Shown here: positions 42,008 to 50,564 of the stretch, in pieces
Position numbering within the stretch: position 1 is the first letter of the stretch
Layout: the number at the start of each line of letters is the position of its first letter
DNA from: Olsenella_K absiana
GTDB taxonomy: Bacteria > Actinomycetota > Coriobacteriia > Coriobacteriales > Atopobiaceae
Length of the DNA stretch: 64,000 nucleotides
NCBI RefSeq assembly: GCF_036408855.1
Contig: NZ_JAZGJQ010000003.1
Location: forward strand, 186,001-250,000
Direction: 5' to 3'
The notes under the pieces: model-generated
The model's database searches: none
What the model saw: only the letters and a program-made list of their open reading frames with translations
What the model was told of the DNA's origin: nothing
Translations under genes and position numbers: made by a program

Positions 42008-42997
42008 ATGGCAAGAAACGTCTCCTTCGGTCGCGTGGCCGAGCTCGTCAGCAGCGCCCTGAAGGCACAGGGCAGCGTCTCCGGCGACCTCTCCGTCTCC
42101 GTTCTTGTGGCGGACGACGCGCCCGCCTGGCTGGCGCGCGCGGTGCGCGACAGCCTCCTCCCCGAGCAGGAGGGCGCCCAGGTCCGTGTGGCGAGGCTCG
42201 CCGTCGGGACCGAGCTCGCCCAGGCGGACCTCGCGCTCGTCTGCGTGGGGCCCGCGGAGGCGGGGGAGGACGAGGCCGTGCGGGCCTACGCCTCCTCGGG
42301 CATCCCGGTCTGCGTCGTCGCCGAGTCGTCCCTCGACGCGCCGGGGCTCGAGCTGCCGGAGGCGCTCGCGCCCTATGCCTCGCTCGTAGCCGCCTCCGAA
42401 GCGCCGGCCCTTCTCGAGAAGCTCGCGGACTGGCTGCTCGACAACGTCTCGGACCCGATCTGCGCCGCGGCGAACTTCCCCTTCTGCCGCGACGCCGAGG
42501 TGGCCCGCCTCACCAACCGCTGCGCCCTGGAGAACGCCGTGGTTGGTGCGGTCGACCTCGTGCGCGGCGCGGACCTTCCGATTATGGCCTCCAACCAGGC
42601 CAAGCTCGCGCTCGACGTCGCGGCCGCCAGGGGCCGCACCCAGGATGCGCTCACCGCGGCCGGGCTCGCGGGCGTCGTCGCGGCGGCCTTTGCCTACCGC
42701 GGGGTCGCGCGCGTGGCCTGCAGGGGAGCGGGGCCGCTCGCGTTCCTCGTGAGGGCCGCGGTCGCCTACGGCGGCACGGCGCTCACGGGCCTTGTCGCCT
42801 CCGAGCTCTCGGAGGGCGGCGTGGGAGGCCTCGCCGAGTCTGCGGCCGCGGCAGCCCGCGAGGTCGCGCTCAGGGCGGCCGAGGCGGCCGGGGCGCGCAC
42901 GAAGGCCGCGGAGGCCGGCGCGAGCGGTGCCAGACGGGCGCTACCGGGCCGCGAGGATGGCTCCGACTACGTTACCTACGAGCGAGGCGAGAAATGA
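42008..42997 (+). CDS. DUF697-like protein with a degenerate GTPase-like N-terminal half
   Basis: The function is not recognised. Residues about 185-270 of 329 (IMASNQAKLALDVAAARGRT, then AGVVAAAFAYRGVARVACR) resemble the DUF697 domain, which often follows an Era-like GTPase domain. Here the N-terminal 170 residues contain alternating beta/alpha segments (LSVSVLVADDAPAW, ADLALVCVGPAE, GIPVCVVAESS) that look like the ribs of a GTPase fold. No P-loop (GxxxxGKS) or DxxG is visible, so nucleotide binding is probably lost. The Ala-rich C-terminus ends with a charged tail. Its stop codon overlaps the start of the radical SAM gene (ATGA), implying coupled translation. The DUF697 match is by eye and moderate. 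Confidence 0.6.
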   Translation: MARNVSFGRVAELVSSALKAQGSVSGDLSVSVLVADDAPAWLARAVRDSLLPEQEGAQVRVARLAVGTELAQADLALVCVGPAEAGEDEAVRAYASSGIPVCVVAESSLDAPGLELPEALAPYASLVAASEAPALLEKLADWLLDNVSDPICAAANFPFCRDAEVARLTNRCALENAVVGAVDLVRGADLPIMASNQAKLALDVAAARGRTQDALTAAGLAGVVAAAFAYRGVARVACRGAGPLAFLVRAAVAYGGTALTGLVASELSEGGVGGLAESAAAAAREVALRAAEAAGARTKAAEAGASGARRALPGREDGSDYVTYERGEK

Positions 42998-44865
42998 GGG
43001 CGGCGAGAGAGGACCTCTTTCACAGGATCGAGCCGTTGCTCACGCGCGTCGACAAGCCCGCCCGCTACCTGGACCACGAGTGGGGCGCCACCGAGGAGCA
43101 GGACGGTCCCTTCCACGTATGCATGGTCTACCCCGACGTGTACGAGGTCGGCCAGCCCAACCTCGCCATAGCCATCCTCTACGACGTGCTGAACCGCCAG
43201 GAGGGCGTCTCCTGCGAGCGCGCCTACCTGCCCTGGGTGGACATGGCGGACCTCATGCGCGAGGAGGGGATACCGCTGCTCGCCCTGGAGAGCTCGGCGC
43301 CCCTCGCGAGCTTCGACGTCGTGGGGTTCACGCTCGCCCACGAGATGGCCTGCACCAACGTGGTCGAGGCGCTCGACCTCGCGGGGATTCCCGTCAGGGC
43401 GGAGGAGCGCGCGGAGGACGACCCCTTCGTGTTCGGCGGCGGCCCCTCGGTATGGAACTGCGAGCCGGTGGCGCCCGCCTTCGACGCGATCCTGCTGGGC
43501 GACGGCGAGGAGGCCATCGTGGAGATGGTCGACTGCGTGCGTCGGGGCCGCGACCGCGGCGACTCGAGGGAGCAGGTCCTTCTCGACCTCGCGCGCGTGC
43601 AGGGCGTCTACGTGCCCTCGCTCTACGAGGTCGTCGTTGACGAGGGGTCGACGCGCTGGGGCTACGCGCGGCCCAAGGAGGGTACGGGCGCGCCTGGGCG
43701 GGTGCTCAAGAGGACCCTGCAGGACCTCTCCGCCACCGACCCCAGCTATCAGAGGATCGTGCCCTACATGGGCCTCATCCAGGACCGGCTTGCCGTGGAG
43801 GTCCTTCGGGGCTGCGCCCGCGGGTGTCGCTTCTGCCAGGCGGGCATGACCTACCGCCCCGTGCGCGAGCGTCCGGCCGACCAGGTGGTCGATGCCTGCG
43901 AGAGGGGCCTCGAGCGGACGGGCTTCGACGAGTGCTCTCTCTCATCGCTCTCGACGACCGACCACTCGCAGTGCCGCGAGATGCTCCAGGAGCTCGACCG
44001 GGACCTTGCGGGCACGGGCGTCAGGGTCTCGATCCCCTCGCAGCGCATGGACTCCTTCGGCGTGGAGATGGCGGCCGCCGTCGGCGCGTCGCGCAAGGCC
44101 GGCCTCACCTTCGCTCCCGAGGCGGGCTCGCAGCGCCTGCGCGACGTGATCAACAAGAACGTGACCGAGCGAGACATCGAGCAGGCGGCGCGCAACGCCT
44201 TCTCCGCCGGCTGGCGTCGCATGAAGCTCTACTTCATGATGGGCCTGCCGACGGAGACGGACGAGGACATCATCAAGATATCCGAGTGCGCCGAGCGCGT
44301 CTGCGGCATCGGCCGGGAGGTGCTCGGGCGGCGTGCGGGCGTCTCGGTCAGCATCTCCGTCGCCGTCTTCGTGCCCAAGGCGCACACGCCCTTCCAGTGG
44401 GTCGGGCAGCTTCCGCTCGACGAGGTCGTCAGGCGCCAGCAGCTACTTCTCCACTCGACGCCGGACCGCGCGGTGAGGATCTCCTACCACGACGCGCGCA
44501 CCTCCCAGGTGGAGGCCGCCCTCTCCAAGATGGGGCGGCGCGGCTTCGACCTCGTGATGGAGGCGTGGCGGCTGGGCTGCCGCTTCGACGCCTGGTCCGA
44601 CCAGTTCTCCTACGAGCGCTGGTGCGAGGCGGCGCGGAACGTGGGCGTGGACCTCGCCGAGACCGCCTCGGAGTCCTTCGACCACTCGCTCAGGCTGCCC
44701 TGGGAGCACACGTCCCCCGGCGTCTCGAGGGGCTTCCTCGAGCGGGAGTGGAGAAGGGCCGCGCGCGGCGTGACCACCGAGGACTGCACCAGGGCGAGCT
44801 GCGTCGGCTGCGGCGTCTGCCCGACCCTGTCGGTCCACAACGACCTGGCGGGTGATCGATCGTGA
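42994..44865 (+). CDS. TIGR03960-family radical SAM protein with B12-binding-like domain
   Basis: A putative radical SAM enzyme. The N-terminal part (about 30-250) is a Rossmann domain of the B12-binding type (VCMVYPDVYEVGQPNLAIAI, then FVFGGGPSVWNCEPVAPAFD), lacking the cobalamin-binding DxHxxG by eye. The radical SAM cysteines are C274, C278 and C281 in CARGCRFC. A further cysteine group at C598, C603, C606 and C609 near the C-terminus could hold an auxiliary Fe-S cluster. The 623-residue frame is open further upstream, but ATG 42994 overlaps the preceding stop and matches the family start. The DUF2344 gene overlaps its end by four bases. The family pairs with DUF2344 in many bacteria. The substrate is unknown, with tRNA/RNA modification a common suggestion. 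Confidence 0.85.
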   Translation: MRAAREDLFHRIEPLLTRVDKPARYLDHEWGATEEQDGPFHVCMVYPDVYEVGQPNLAIAILYDVLNRQEGVSCERAYLPWVDMADLMREEGIPLLALESSAPLASFDVVGFTLAHEMACTNVVEALDLAGIPVRAEERAEDDPFVFGGGPSVWNCEPVAPAFDAILLGDGEEAIVEMVDCVRRGRDRGDSREQVLLDLARVQGVYVPSLYEVVVDEGSTRWGYARPKEGTGAPGRVLKRTLQDLSATDPSYQRIVPYMGLIQDRLAVEVLRGCARGCRFCQAGMTYRPVRERPADQVVDACERGLERTGFDECSLSSLSTTDHSQCREMLQELDRDLAGTGVRVSIPSQRMDSFGVEMAAAVGASRKAGLTFAPEAGSQRLRDVINKNVTERDIEQAARNAFSAGWRRMKLYFMMGLPTETDEDIIKISECAERVCGIGREVLGRRAGVSVSISVAVFVPKAHTPFQWVGQLPLDEVVRRQQLLLHSTPDRAVRISYHDARTSQVEAALSKMGRRGFDLVMEAWRLGCRFDAWSDQFSYERWCEAARNVGVDLAETASESFDHSLRLPWEHTSPGVSRGFLEREWRRAARGVTTEDCTRASCVGCGVCPTLSVHNDLAGDRS

Positions 44866-45626
44866 CCGATGACGGGCTCGTGCTCTGGAGGCTGCGGGTG
44901 CGCTACCGCAAGGACGGGAGGCTGGCGTTCCTCGGGCACCTCGAGGTGATGAACACGATCATGCGCAGCGTGAGGCGCTCCGGGCTGCCCTTCTCTGTGG
45001 GCAACGGGTTCGCGCGGCGCATGAGGGTGCAGTTCTCGCAGGCGCTGCCCGTGGGGGCCTCCTCCCAGGCGGAGTACTTCGACCTCATGCTCACGAGGAG
45101 GGTGGAGCCGGCCCTCGCGCTTGAGGCGCTCGGGGCCGCCACCCCCGCAGGCCTCGCCCCCGAGGCCGTGGCCTACCTGCCGCGCAAGGTGCCCGCGCTC
45201 GAGGCCTGGGCCACGATCTCGCGCTGGTCCTGCGACCTCATGGGAGAGGGCCTCGACGCGGGCGACCTCGAGCGCGCGGTCGCCCGCATGAGGGACAGGG
45301 GCGCCCTGGAGTACCGGCGGGGCGAGAAGACGAAGCGCGTCGACCTCACGGAGACCCTCGTCTCGATCGCGGTGGATGAGGCCCCCGACGGGCTTCGCGT
45401 CGACCTCATGACGCGCTCGACCAACGAGGCCTCCCTGAGGCCGGCCGTCCTCTTCGACAAGGCGATGGGGGAGGAGCCGCTCCTGGGCGCGCGGCTCGAC
45501 TATGCGCGCGTCACGAGGCTCGGCCAGTGGCACGCGACGGAAGATGGGCGTCTTGTGGAGCCGCTCGAGATGACCTTCGGGGAGGGCGAGCAGGGCTATT
45601 CTGGGTCTGCGCATACCGAACAGTAG
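44862..45626 (+). CDS. TIGR03936-family (DUF2344) radical-SAM-associated protein
   Basis: Partner protein of the preceding radical SAM enzyme. The 254-residue protein begins RLRVRYRKDGRLAFLGHLEV, the DUF2344 hallmark, and continues RRSGLPFSVGNGFARRMRVQ and SQALPVGASSQAEYFDLML. In many Firmicutes this domain is fused to or encoded beside the TIGR03960 protein. Here it is separate but coupled through a GTGA overlap. It has no cysteine cluster of its own. Often found, as here, immediately before rplU-rpmA (and in relatives near ribonuclease G), which suggests a role around RNA or translation. That role is inference. Confidence 0.85.
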   Translation: MTDDGLVLWRLRVRYRKDGRLAFLGHLEVMNTIMRSVRRSGLPFSVGNGFARRMRVQFSQALPVGASSQAEYFDLMLTRRVEPALALEALGAATPAGLAPEAVAYLPRKVPALEAWATISRWSCDLMGEGLDAGDLERAVARMRDRGALEYRRGEKTKRVDLTETLVSIAVDEAPDGLRVDLMTRSTNEASLRPAVLFDKAMGEEPLLGARLDYARVTRLGQWHATEDGRLVEPLEMTFGEGEQGYSGSAHTEQ

Positions 45627-45633
45627 AAACGTG

Positions 45634-45682
45634 CCCCGTGTGCCCAGCTACGGTCTCCTACACCACGGCCACGGGGATTTTT
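45634..45682 (+). terminator. Possible terminator between the DUF2344 gene and rplU
   Basis: CCCCGTG (45634-45640) pairs with CACGGGG (45670-45676) around a long loop and is followed by ATTTTTT. The -35 of the rplU promoter begins directly after it. Confidence 0.4.
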
Positions 45683-45683
45683 G

Positions 45684-45711
45684 TTGACTACTCGCTATAC
45701 GCACGTATAAT
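45684..45711 (+). promoter_or_regulatory. Strong sigma-70-type promoter of rplU-rpmA
   Basis: TTGACT (45684-45689) and TATAAT (45706-45711) are separated by 16 bases. This is the best promoter match in the window. Transcription should start near 45718, giving a leader of about 35 bases before the rplU ATG. Confidence 0.85.
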
Positions 45712-45752
45712 TGTTAGCTGTTGCACTCAGACCAGCAATGAGGAGTTACCAA

Positions 45753-46094
45753 ATGTACGCTATCGTTACTACTGGTGGCAAGCAGTACAAGGTTGCCAAG
45801 GGCGACGTCATCGACGTCGAGAAGCTCGACGCGCAGCCTGGCGACAAGGTGAGCCTTGACGTCCTGATGCTCAATGACGGCAAGAACACCGTCGTGGATG
45901 CCGCCGCACTCGCCGAGAAGAAGGTCACCGCCGAGGTCGTCGACCAGCACAAGGGTGAGAAGCAGGTCATCTTCAAGTTCAAGAAGCGCAAGCGCTACAG
46001 CCGCACCCGCGGCCATCGCCAGAACCTCACCAGGCTTCAGATCGCAGAGCTTCCCATCGAGGAGGCCGCCGAGGCCGCCTCGACCGAGGCCTAA
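45753..46094 (+). CDS. rplU: 50S ribosomal protein L21
   Basis: A structural protein of the large ribosomal subunit. The N-terminus MYAIVTTGGKQYKVAKGDVI and the RNA-binding HKGEKQVIFKFKKRKRYSRT followed by GHRQ are diagnostic. The ATG at 45753 (113 residues) is chosen because AGGAG lies eight bases upstream. The open frame upstream would extend across the promoter. rpmA follows after 36 bases, with no Prp protease gene between them. Confidence 0.98.
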   Translation: MYAIVTTGGKQYKVAKGDVIDVEKLDAQPGDKVSLDVLMLNDGKNTVVDAAALAEKKVTAEVVDQHKGEKQVIFKFKKRKRYSRTRGHRQNLTRLQIAELPIEEAAEAASTEA

Positions 46095-46130
46095 CGTCCC
46101 GTTCTCCAAGACTAGATAAGAGGTAATGAC

Positions 46131-46379
46131 ATGGCACACAAGAAGGGCCTTGGCTCCTCGCGCAACGGTCGCGACTCCAACTCCCAGCGCCTCGGCACCA
46201 AGATCTATGGTGGCCAGGCAATCAAGACCGGCCAGATTATCGTCCGCCAGCGTGGCACGCACATCACGCCGGGTGAGAACGTCGGTCGTGGCAAGGACGA
46301 CACCCTCTTCGCGCTCGCCGACGGTACGGTCGAGTTCGTGAAGGGCGCTAAGCACTACGTGCACGTTCGCACCGCCTAG
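46131..46379 (+). CDS. rpmA: 50S ribosomal protein L27
   Basis: A large-subunit protein near the peptidyl transferase centre. The 82-residue protein starts MAHKKGLGSSRNGRDSNSQR, the normal mature N-terminus. The cleavable N-terminal extension found in Firmicutes such as Staphylococcus is absent, in agreement with the absence of the Prp protease gene between rplU and rpmA. A terminator follows 20 bases after the stop. Confidence 0.98.
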   Translation: MAHKKGLGSSRNGRDSNSQRLGTKIYGGQAIKTGQIIVRQRGTHITPGENVGRGKDDTLFALADGTVEFVKGAKHYVHVRTA

Positions 46380-46399
46380 GCTGCGTAACAATCGCGATG

Positions 46400-46428
46400 G
46401 GGCCTCGTCTTTGCGGCGGGGCCCTTTT
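46400..46428 (+). terminator. Rho-independent terminator after rpmA
   Basis: A 10-bp stem (46400-46409 with 46415-46424, two G-U pairs) with loop TTTGC is followed by TTTTATTAT. It ends the rplU-rpmA transcript. Confidence 0.85.
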
Positions 46429-46505
46429 ATTATGTGAAGTCGGAGTCGGTCCCGGGCTAGCCGGGGCGGACTCGCGGTGGAGTACACTAGAGAAAGGACC
46501 ACCTC

Positions 46506-47900
46506 GTGGCGAGCTTTACCGATCTCTCTAAGATCAACGTCAAGGGCGGTGACGGCGGGGCGGGCTGCATGTCCTTCAGGCGCGAGGCCTTCGTCCCCAA
46601 GGGCGGCCCGGATGGCGGCGACGGCGGGAACGGCGGCGACGTCATCGTGGAGGCCGACCCGCAGCTCTCCTCCCTCATCGACTACCGCTACAAGCACCAC
46701 TTCAGGGCGGAGCGTGGCACGCACGGCCAGGGAGCGCGCCGCCACGGCAAGGACGGGGCCGACCTCGTCCTCAAGGTCCCGCTCGGCACCGTCATCCATG
46801 AGCTCGACCCGAGGACGCAGGAGCCCGTCTACCAGATCGCGGACCTCACCCAGCCCGGGGAGCGCGTGGTCGTGGCGCCCGGTGGCATCGGCGGCCGTGG
46901 CAACATCCACTTCGTGACCTCAGTGAGGCGAGCGCCCGCCTTCGCGGAGAAGGGTGAGCCCGCCCAGGAGCACTGGATCGAGCTGGAGATGAAGCTCATG
47001 GCGGACGCCGCCCTCGTGGGCATGCCGAGCGTGGGGAAGAGCTCGATCATCGCGCGCATCTCCGCCGCTCGTCCCAAGATCGCGGACTACCCCTTCACGA
47101 CCCTCGTCCCCAACCTCGGCGTCGTGAGGACCAAGGACGGCTCGCGCTCCTTCGTCGCCGCCGACGTCCCCGGCCTCATCGAGGGCGCGAGCGAGGGCAG
47201 GGGGCTTGGCCACCAGTTCCTGCGCCACATCGAGCGCACGGCCCTCATCCTGCACGTCGTCGACGTGACGGGCGGCTTCGAGCAGCGCGACCCGGTCGCG
47301 GACTACCACGCCATCAACGCCGAGCTCGCGGCCTACGCGACCGAGCTCGCGGAGCGCCCGCAGCTCGTGGTCGCCAACAAGTGCGACATGCCGGGGTGCG
47401 AGGAGACCGTGGCGCGGCTCAGGCAGGCGGCGGAGGAGGACGGCAGGGAGCTCTTCTGCGTCTCGGCCGTCACCGGCGCCGGCCTCGACGACCTCGTGGA
47501 GCGCTGCGCCACCATGGTCTCCGAGCTCAGGAGCCAGATCAGCGCGACGGAGGCCCCCGACGCCTTCAACGCGGCGTGGGAGCGCAAGCGCCAGCGCAGG
47601 GACCGCACGATTACGGTCAGGCAGGAGTCGCGCGGCATCTGGCGCGTCTCCGGCGGCGCCATCGAGCGCATGGTCATCCAGACGGACTGGGAGAACCCCG
47701 AGGCGCTCGCCTACCTCGAGCACCGCTTCGAGCGCATCCACCTCGAGGAGAAGCTCCTCAAGGAGGGCTGCCGGGACGGCGACGAGGTCCGCATCCTCGG
47801 GTTCGCGTTCACCTTCGAGACGAACCATGGCACGGACGAGTACGCGGAGCTGCGAGACGCCGACGACGAGGTCGTCAGCGAGTTCGACGAGGAGGGGTAG
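46506..47900 (+). CDS. obg: GTPase Obg (CgtA)
   Basis: An essential ribosome-assembly GTPase acting on the 50S subunit. The 464-residue protein has the glycine-rich Obg domain (VKGGDGGAGCMSFRREAFVP, and GPDGGDGGNGGDVIVEA). The G domain follows with P-loop GMPSVGKSSI, switch DVPGLIEGASEG and NKCD specificity motif. The C-terminal OCT domain is about 365-430 (GIWRVSGGAIERMVIQTDWE). The start is GTG. It shows the usual rplU-rpmA-obg order but is separated from rpmA by a terminator. proB follows three bases after the stop. Confidence 0.97.
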   Translation: MASFTDLSKINVKGGDGGAGCMSFRREAFVPKGGPDGGDGGNGGDVIVEADPQLSSLIDYRYKHHFRAERGTHGQGARRHGKDGADLVLKVPLGTVIHELDPRTQEPVYQIADLTQPGERVVVAPGGIGGRGNIHFVTSVRRAPAFAEKGEPAQEHWIELEMKLMADAALVGMPSVGKSSIIARISAARPKIADYPFTTLVPNLGVVRTKDGSRSFVAADVPGLIEGASEGRGLGHQFLRHIERTALILHVVDVTGGFEQRDPVADYHAINAELAAYATELAERPQLVVANKCDMPGCEETVARLRQAAEEDGRELFCVSAVTGAGLDDLVERCATMVSELRSQISATEAPDAFNAAWERKRQRRDRTITVRQESRGIWRVSGGAIERMVIQTDWENPEALAYLEHRFERIHLEEKLLKEGCRDGDEVRILGFAFTFETNHGTDEYAELRDADDEVVSEFDEEG

Positions 47901-47903
47901 GGG

Positions 47904-49028
47904 ATGTACCTGCCGCAGGAGATGGACGGGCTCGTGGTGGTGAAGGTCGGGTCCTCGACCCTCGTCGACGCCTCGGGCAGGCCGGACGCGGCCTTCATCG
48001 CGCGCCTGATCGACCAGATCGCGCAGCTGAGGCACGGCGGCCGGCCCGTAGTCCTCGTCTCCTCGGGCGCAGCCGCCGCCGGCAGGGAGCGCCTGGGCTT
48101 CTCGGCCAAGCCGACGGACATCCCGAGCCTGCAGGCGTGCGCTGCGGCCGGCCAGGCCGCGCTCACCGAGGCCTACGCGAAGGAGCTCGCCTCGCGCGGC
48201 GTAGCCTGCGGCCAGGTGCTCCTCACGAGGAGGGACGTGACCGACCGCGAGGGCTACCTCAACGCGCGGAACACCTTCTTCCGCCTGCTCGAGCTCGGCG
48301 CGGTGCCGGTCGTGAACGAGAACGACACGGTGAGCGTCTCCGAGTTCACCTTCAGCGACAACGACATGCTCGGCGCGATCGTCTCGGCGCTGCTCGGAGC
48401 GAGCCTGTACGTGATCCTCTCCGACGTCGCGGGCCTCTACACGGCAAACCCCCAGACCGACCCCGCCGCGCGCCTCGTGAGGCGCGTCACCAGCGTGAAC
48501 GACGAGGTGCTGGCCATGGCGGGCGGCGCGGGAAGCTCGGTCGGCACGGGAGGCATGCGCTCCAAGCTCCGCGCCGCCCGGGCGATGATCGCCGCGGGCA
48601 TCCCGACCGTCATCTGCGAGGGGCGCGCGGACAACATCCTCGTGCGCGTCGCGGGCGGCGAGCTGGTCGGCACGCGCTTCGAGGCGGACGAGGGCTCCTC
48701 GCACGAGAGCGGCCGCAAGCTCTGGATCGGCCTCGCCGAGGTGACACACGGCCGCCTCACGGTGGACGAGGGAGCGAAGAGGGCTATCGTGGAGAGGGGG
48801 GCGTCGCTGCTGCCGGTGGGCGTCACCAAGACGGAGGGCACCTACGAGGAGGGCGACGTCGTCGACGTGGTCGACGCGTCCGGCTTCCTCATCGCGCGCG
48901 GCGTCGTGCGCTACTCGTCCGAGGACATGGTGCGCGTGCGCGGCCTCCAGCTCGACGTGATCGGCCGGTTCATGCCGGACAAGGCGACGCAGCCGGCCAT
49001 CCACAGAGACGAGCTCCTGGTCTTCTAG
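47904..49028 (+). CDS. proB: Glutamate 5-kinase
   Basis: The enzyme phosphorylates glutamate to start proline synthesis. The amino-acid-kinase domain has VVVKVGSSTLVDASG, VLVSSGAAAAGRERLG, VPVVNENDTVSV and DNDMLGAIVSALLGA. A C-terminal PUA domain (GRLTVDEGAKRAIVERGASL onward) completes the 374 residues, giving the full-length ProB architecture. It starts almost immediately after obg. proA, which usually follows proB, is not next to it: nadD takes that place. Confidence 0.96.
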   Translation: MYLPQEMDGLVVVKVGSSTLVDASGRPDAAFIARLIDQIAQLRHGGRPVVLVSSGAAAAGRERLGFSAKPTDIPSLQACAAAGQAALTEAYAKELASRGVACGQVLLTRRDVTDREGYLNARNTFFRLLELGAVPVVNENDTVSVSEFTFSDNDMLGAIVSALLGASLYVILSDVAGLYTANPQTDPAARLVRRVTSVNDEVLAMAGGAGSSVGTGGMRSKLRAARAMIAAGIPTVICEGRADNILVRVAGGELVGTRFEADEGSSHESGRKLWIGLAEVTHGRLTVDEGAKRAIVERGASLLPVGVTKTEGTYEEGDVVDVVDASGFLIARGVVRYSSEDMVRVRGLQLDVIGRFMPDKATQPAIHRDELLVF

Positions 49029-49070
49029 GGACGGGGCGCAGGCGGGCCGAGCGGGGCGCTGGAGGATGCG

Positions 49071-49832
49071 ATGGGCGGAAGTGAGGCGAGCATGGGACTG
49101 GATCCCCTGGAGGTCGAGCGGGTGGCCGAGGGCGTCATCGAGAGGAGCGACCTGCCGCTGCTCGGCCAAGACCCGAGCAAGACCTACCGGCTCGGGATCA
49201 TGGGCGGGACCTTCGACCCCATCCACAACGGCCACCTCGTGGCCGCCGAGCAGGCCTTCGACGACCTCAACCTGGACGTGGTCGTCTTCATGCCGGCCGG
49301 CAGCCCCGCCTTCAAGCAGGACAAGCGCGTCTCCTCGGGCGAGGACCGCTACGCCATGACCCTGCTCGCGACCTCCGACAACCCGCACTTCCTCGCAAGC
49401 CGCTTCGAGATCGACCGCAAGGGGATCACCTACACCGTCGAGACGCTCTCCCTGCTGCGCGAGATCTACGCGCCCAACGTCGAGCTCTACTTCATCACCG
49501 GCGCTGACGCGATCCAGGAGATCGTGACCTGGAGGCACGCCGAGCGCATCGGCCGCCTGGCGACGCTCGTGGGCGCAACGAGGCCTGGCTACGACCTCGA
49601 GCGCGCGCGGGAGAGCATCGCCTCGTCCGGCTACGACCTCGACGTGATCTACCTCGAGGTCCCGGCGCTCGCCATCTCGTCGAGCTACCTGAGGCAGCGC
49701 GTGGCGGACAACCAGAGCCTGCGCTACCTCACGCCGGACCCCGTGACGGGATACATCCACAAGCACAAGCTGTACGGGGCGCGAACGACCCGCTACGGCT
49801 CCACGCGCGTGACGCGCGCCAACGAGTACTAG
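49071..49832 (+). CDS. nadD: Nicotinate-nucleotide adenylyltransferase
   Basis: The enzyme adenylates nicotinate mononucleotide in NAD synthesis. The nucleotidyltransferase motif GIMGGTFDPIHNGHL begins near residue 43, and the C-terminal ISSSYLRQRV is the conserved ISxT/S-R signature. An N-terminal leader of about 38 residues precedes the core, longer than in most NadD proteins. GGAGG before ATG 49071 supports the start, while ATG 49092 is possible. The position before yqeK and rsfS is conserved across Gram-positive bacteria. Confidence 0.95.
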   Translation: MGGSEASMGLDPLEVERVAEGVIERSDLPLLGQDPSKTYRLGIMGGTFDPIHNGHLVAAEQAFDDLNLDVVVFMPAGSPAFKQDKRVSSGEDRYAMTLLATSDNPHFLASRFEIDRKGITYTVETLSLLREIYAPNVELYFITGADAIQEIVTWRHAERIGRLATLVGATRPGYDLERARESIASSGYDLDVIYLEVPALAISSSYLRQRVADNQSLRYLTPDPVTGYIHKHKLYGARTTRYGSTRVTRANEY

Positions 49833-49842
49833 GGAGAAGAAC

Positions 49843-50547
49843 GTGGGAAAGCCCCATGACGGGAAGAGGGAGGGCTCGCGCGAGCCGGGGGCGTGGCTCC
49901 CGGTCGCCGGCGAGGCGAGCTTCGACGAGGGCCAGCTCGCCCTCATGGACGAGATCGAGCGCGACCTGAGGGCGCGCCTGGCCGCGAGGCCCCGGCGCCT
50001 CGCGCACTCCCTCTCCGTCGCCGATACCGCCTGCCACCTCGCGCTCCTCTACGGCGCGGACCCCTTCGACGCGCGGGTGGCTGGACTCTTGCACGACTGG
50101 GACAAGGCGCTCGAGCCCGAGGAGCTCCTGCGTCGCGCGCGCGAGGAGGGGCTGGACCTGGGGGTGGACCTCGAGCTCGTCGAGCCGCTCCTCCACGGCA
50201 TCCTCGCCGCCCGCGAGCTGCCCGAGCGCTACCCCATGCTCGCGGCCCCCGTCTTCCAGGCCATAGCGCGGCACACGACGGCGGCCGAGGACATGTCCCC
50301 CCTCGACGAGGTGGTCTTCGTCGCCGACGGCATAGAGCCGCTCAGAAGGGAGAGCGCCGGAATCGCGCGCACGAGGTCGCTCGTCGGCCGCGCCTCCCTC
50401 GACGACGTCTTCTGGGAGTCCTTCACCGGCGGTATCGTCTACGTGATCGAGGGCGCCCGCTACCTCTACCCGGGTACCATTGACGTGTACAACGCCATCG
50501 CCGCGCGCCGGGCGCGCGGCGCGGCTGCAGGAAACGCACTCAAGTGA
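49843..50547 (+). CDS. yqeK: HD-domain hydrolase YqeK (probable diadenosine tetraphosphatase)
   Basis: YqeK proteins hydrolyse diadenosine tetraphosphate symmetrically to ADP. The HD motifs are present: RLAHSLSVADTACHLALLYG, GLLHDWDKAL (metal HD), LLHGILAAREL, AIARHTTAAEDMS and VVFVADGIEP with the last metal Asp. The first 30 residues are an unconserved charged leader. It lies between nadD and rsfS, the usual place. The start follows GGGAGAAGA. Confidence 0.92.
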   Translation: MGKPHDGKREGSREPGAWLPVAGEASFDEGQLALMDEIERDLRARLAARPRRLAHSLSVADTACHLALLYGADPFDARVAGLLHDWDKALEPEELLRRAREEGLDLGVDLELVEPLLHGILAARELPERYPMLAAPVFQAIARHTTAAEDMSPLDEVVFVADGIEPLRRESAGIARTRSLVGRASLDDVFWESFTGGIVYVIEGARYLYPGTIDVYNAIAARRARGAAAGNALK

Positions 50548-50564
50548 AGAGAAGGCAGGAGTAC

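Noticed and set aside
46920..49946. 1008-residue open frame on the minus strand
   Set aside because: It runs antisense through obg, proB and nadD, all recognisable proteins. Long antisense frames are expected with strong third-position GC bias.
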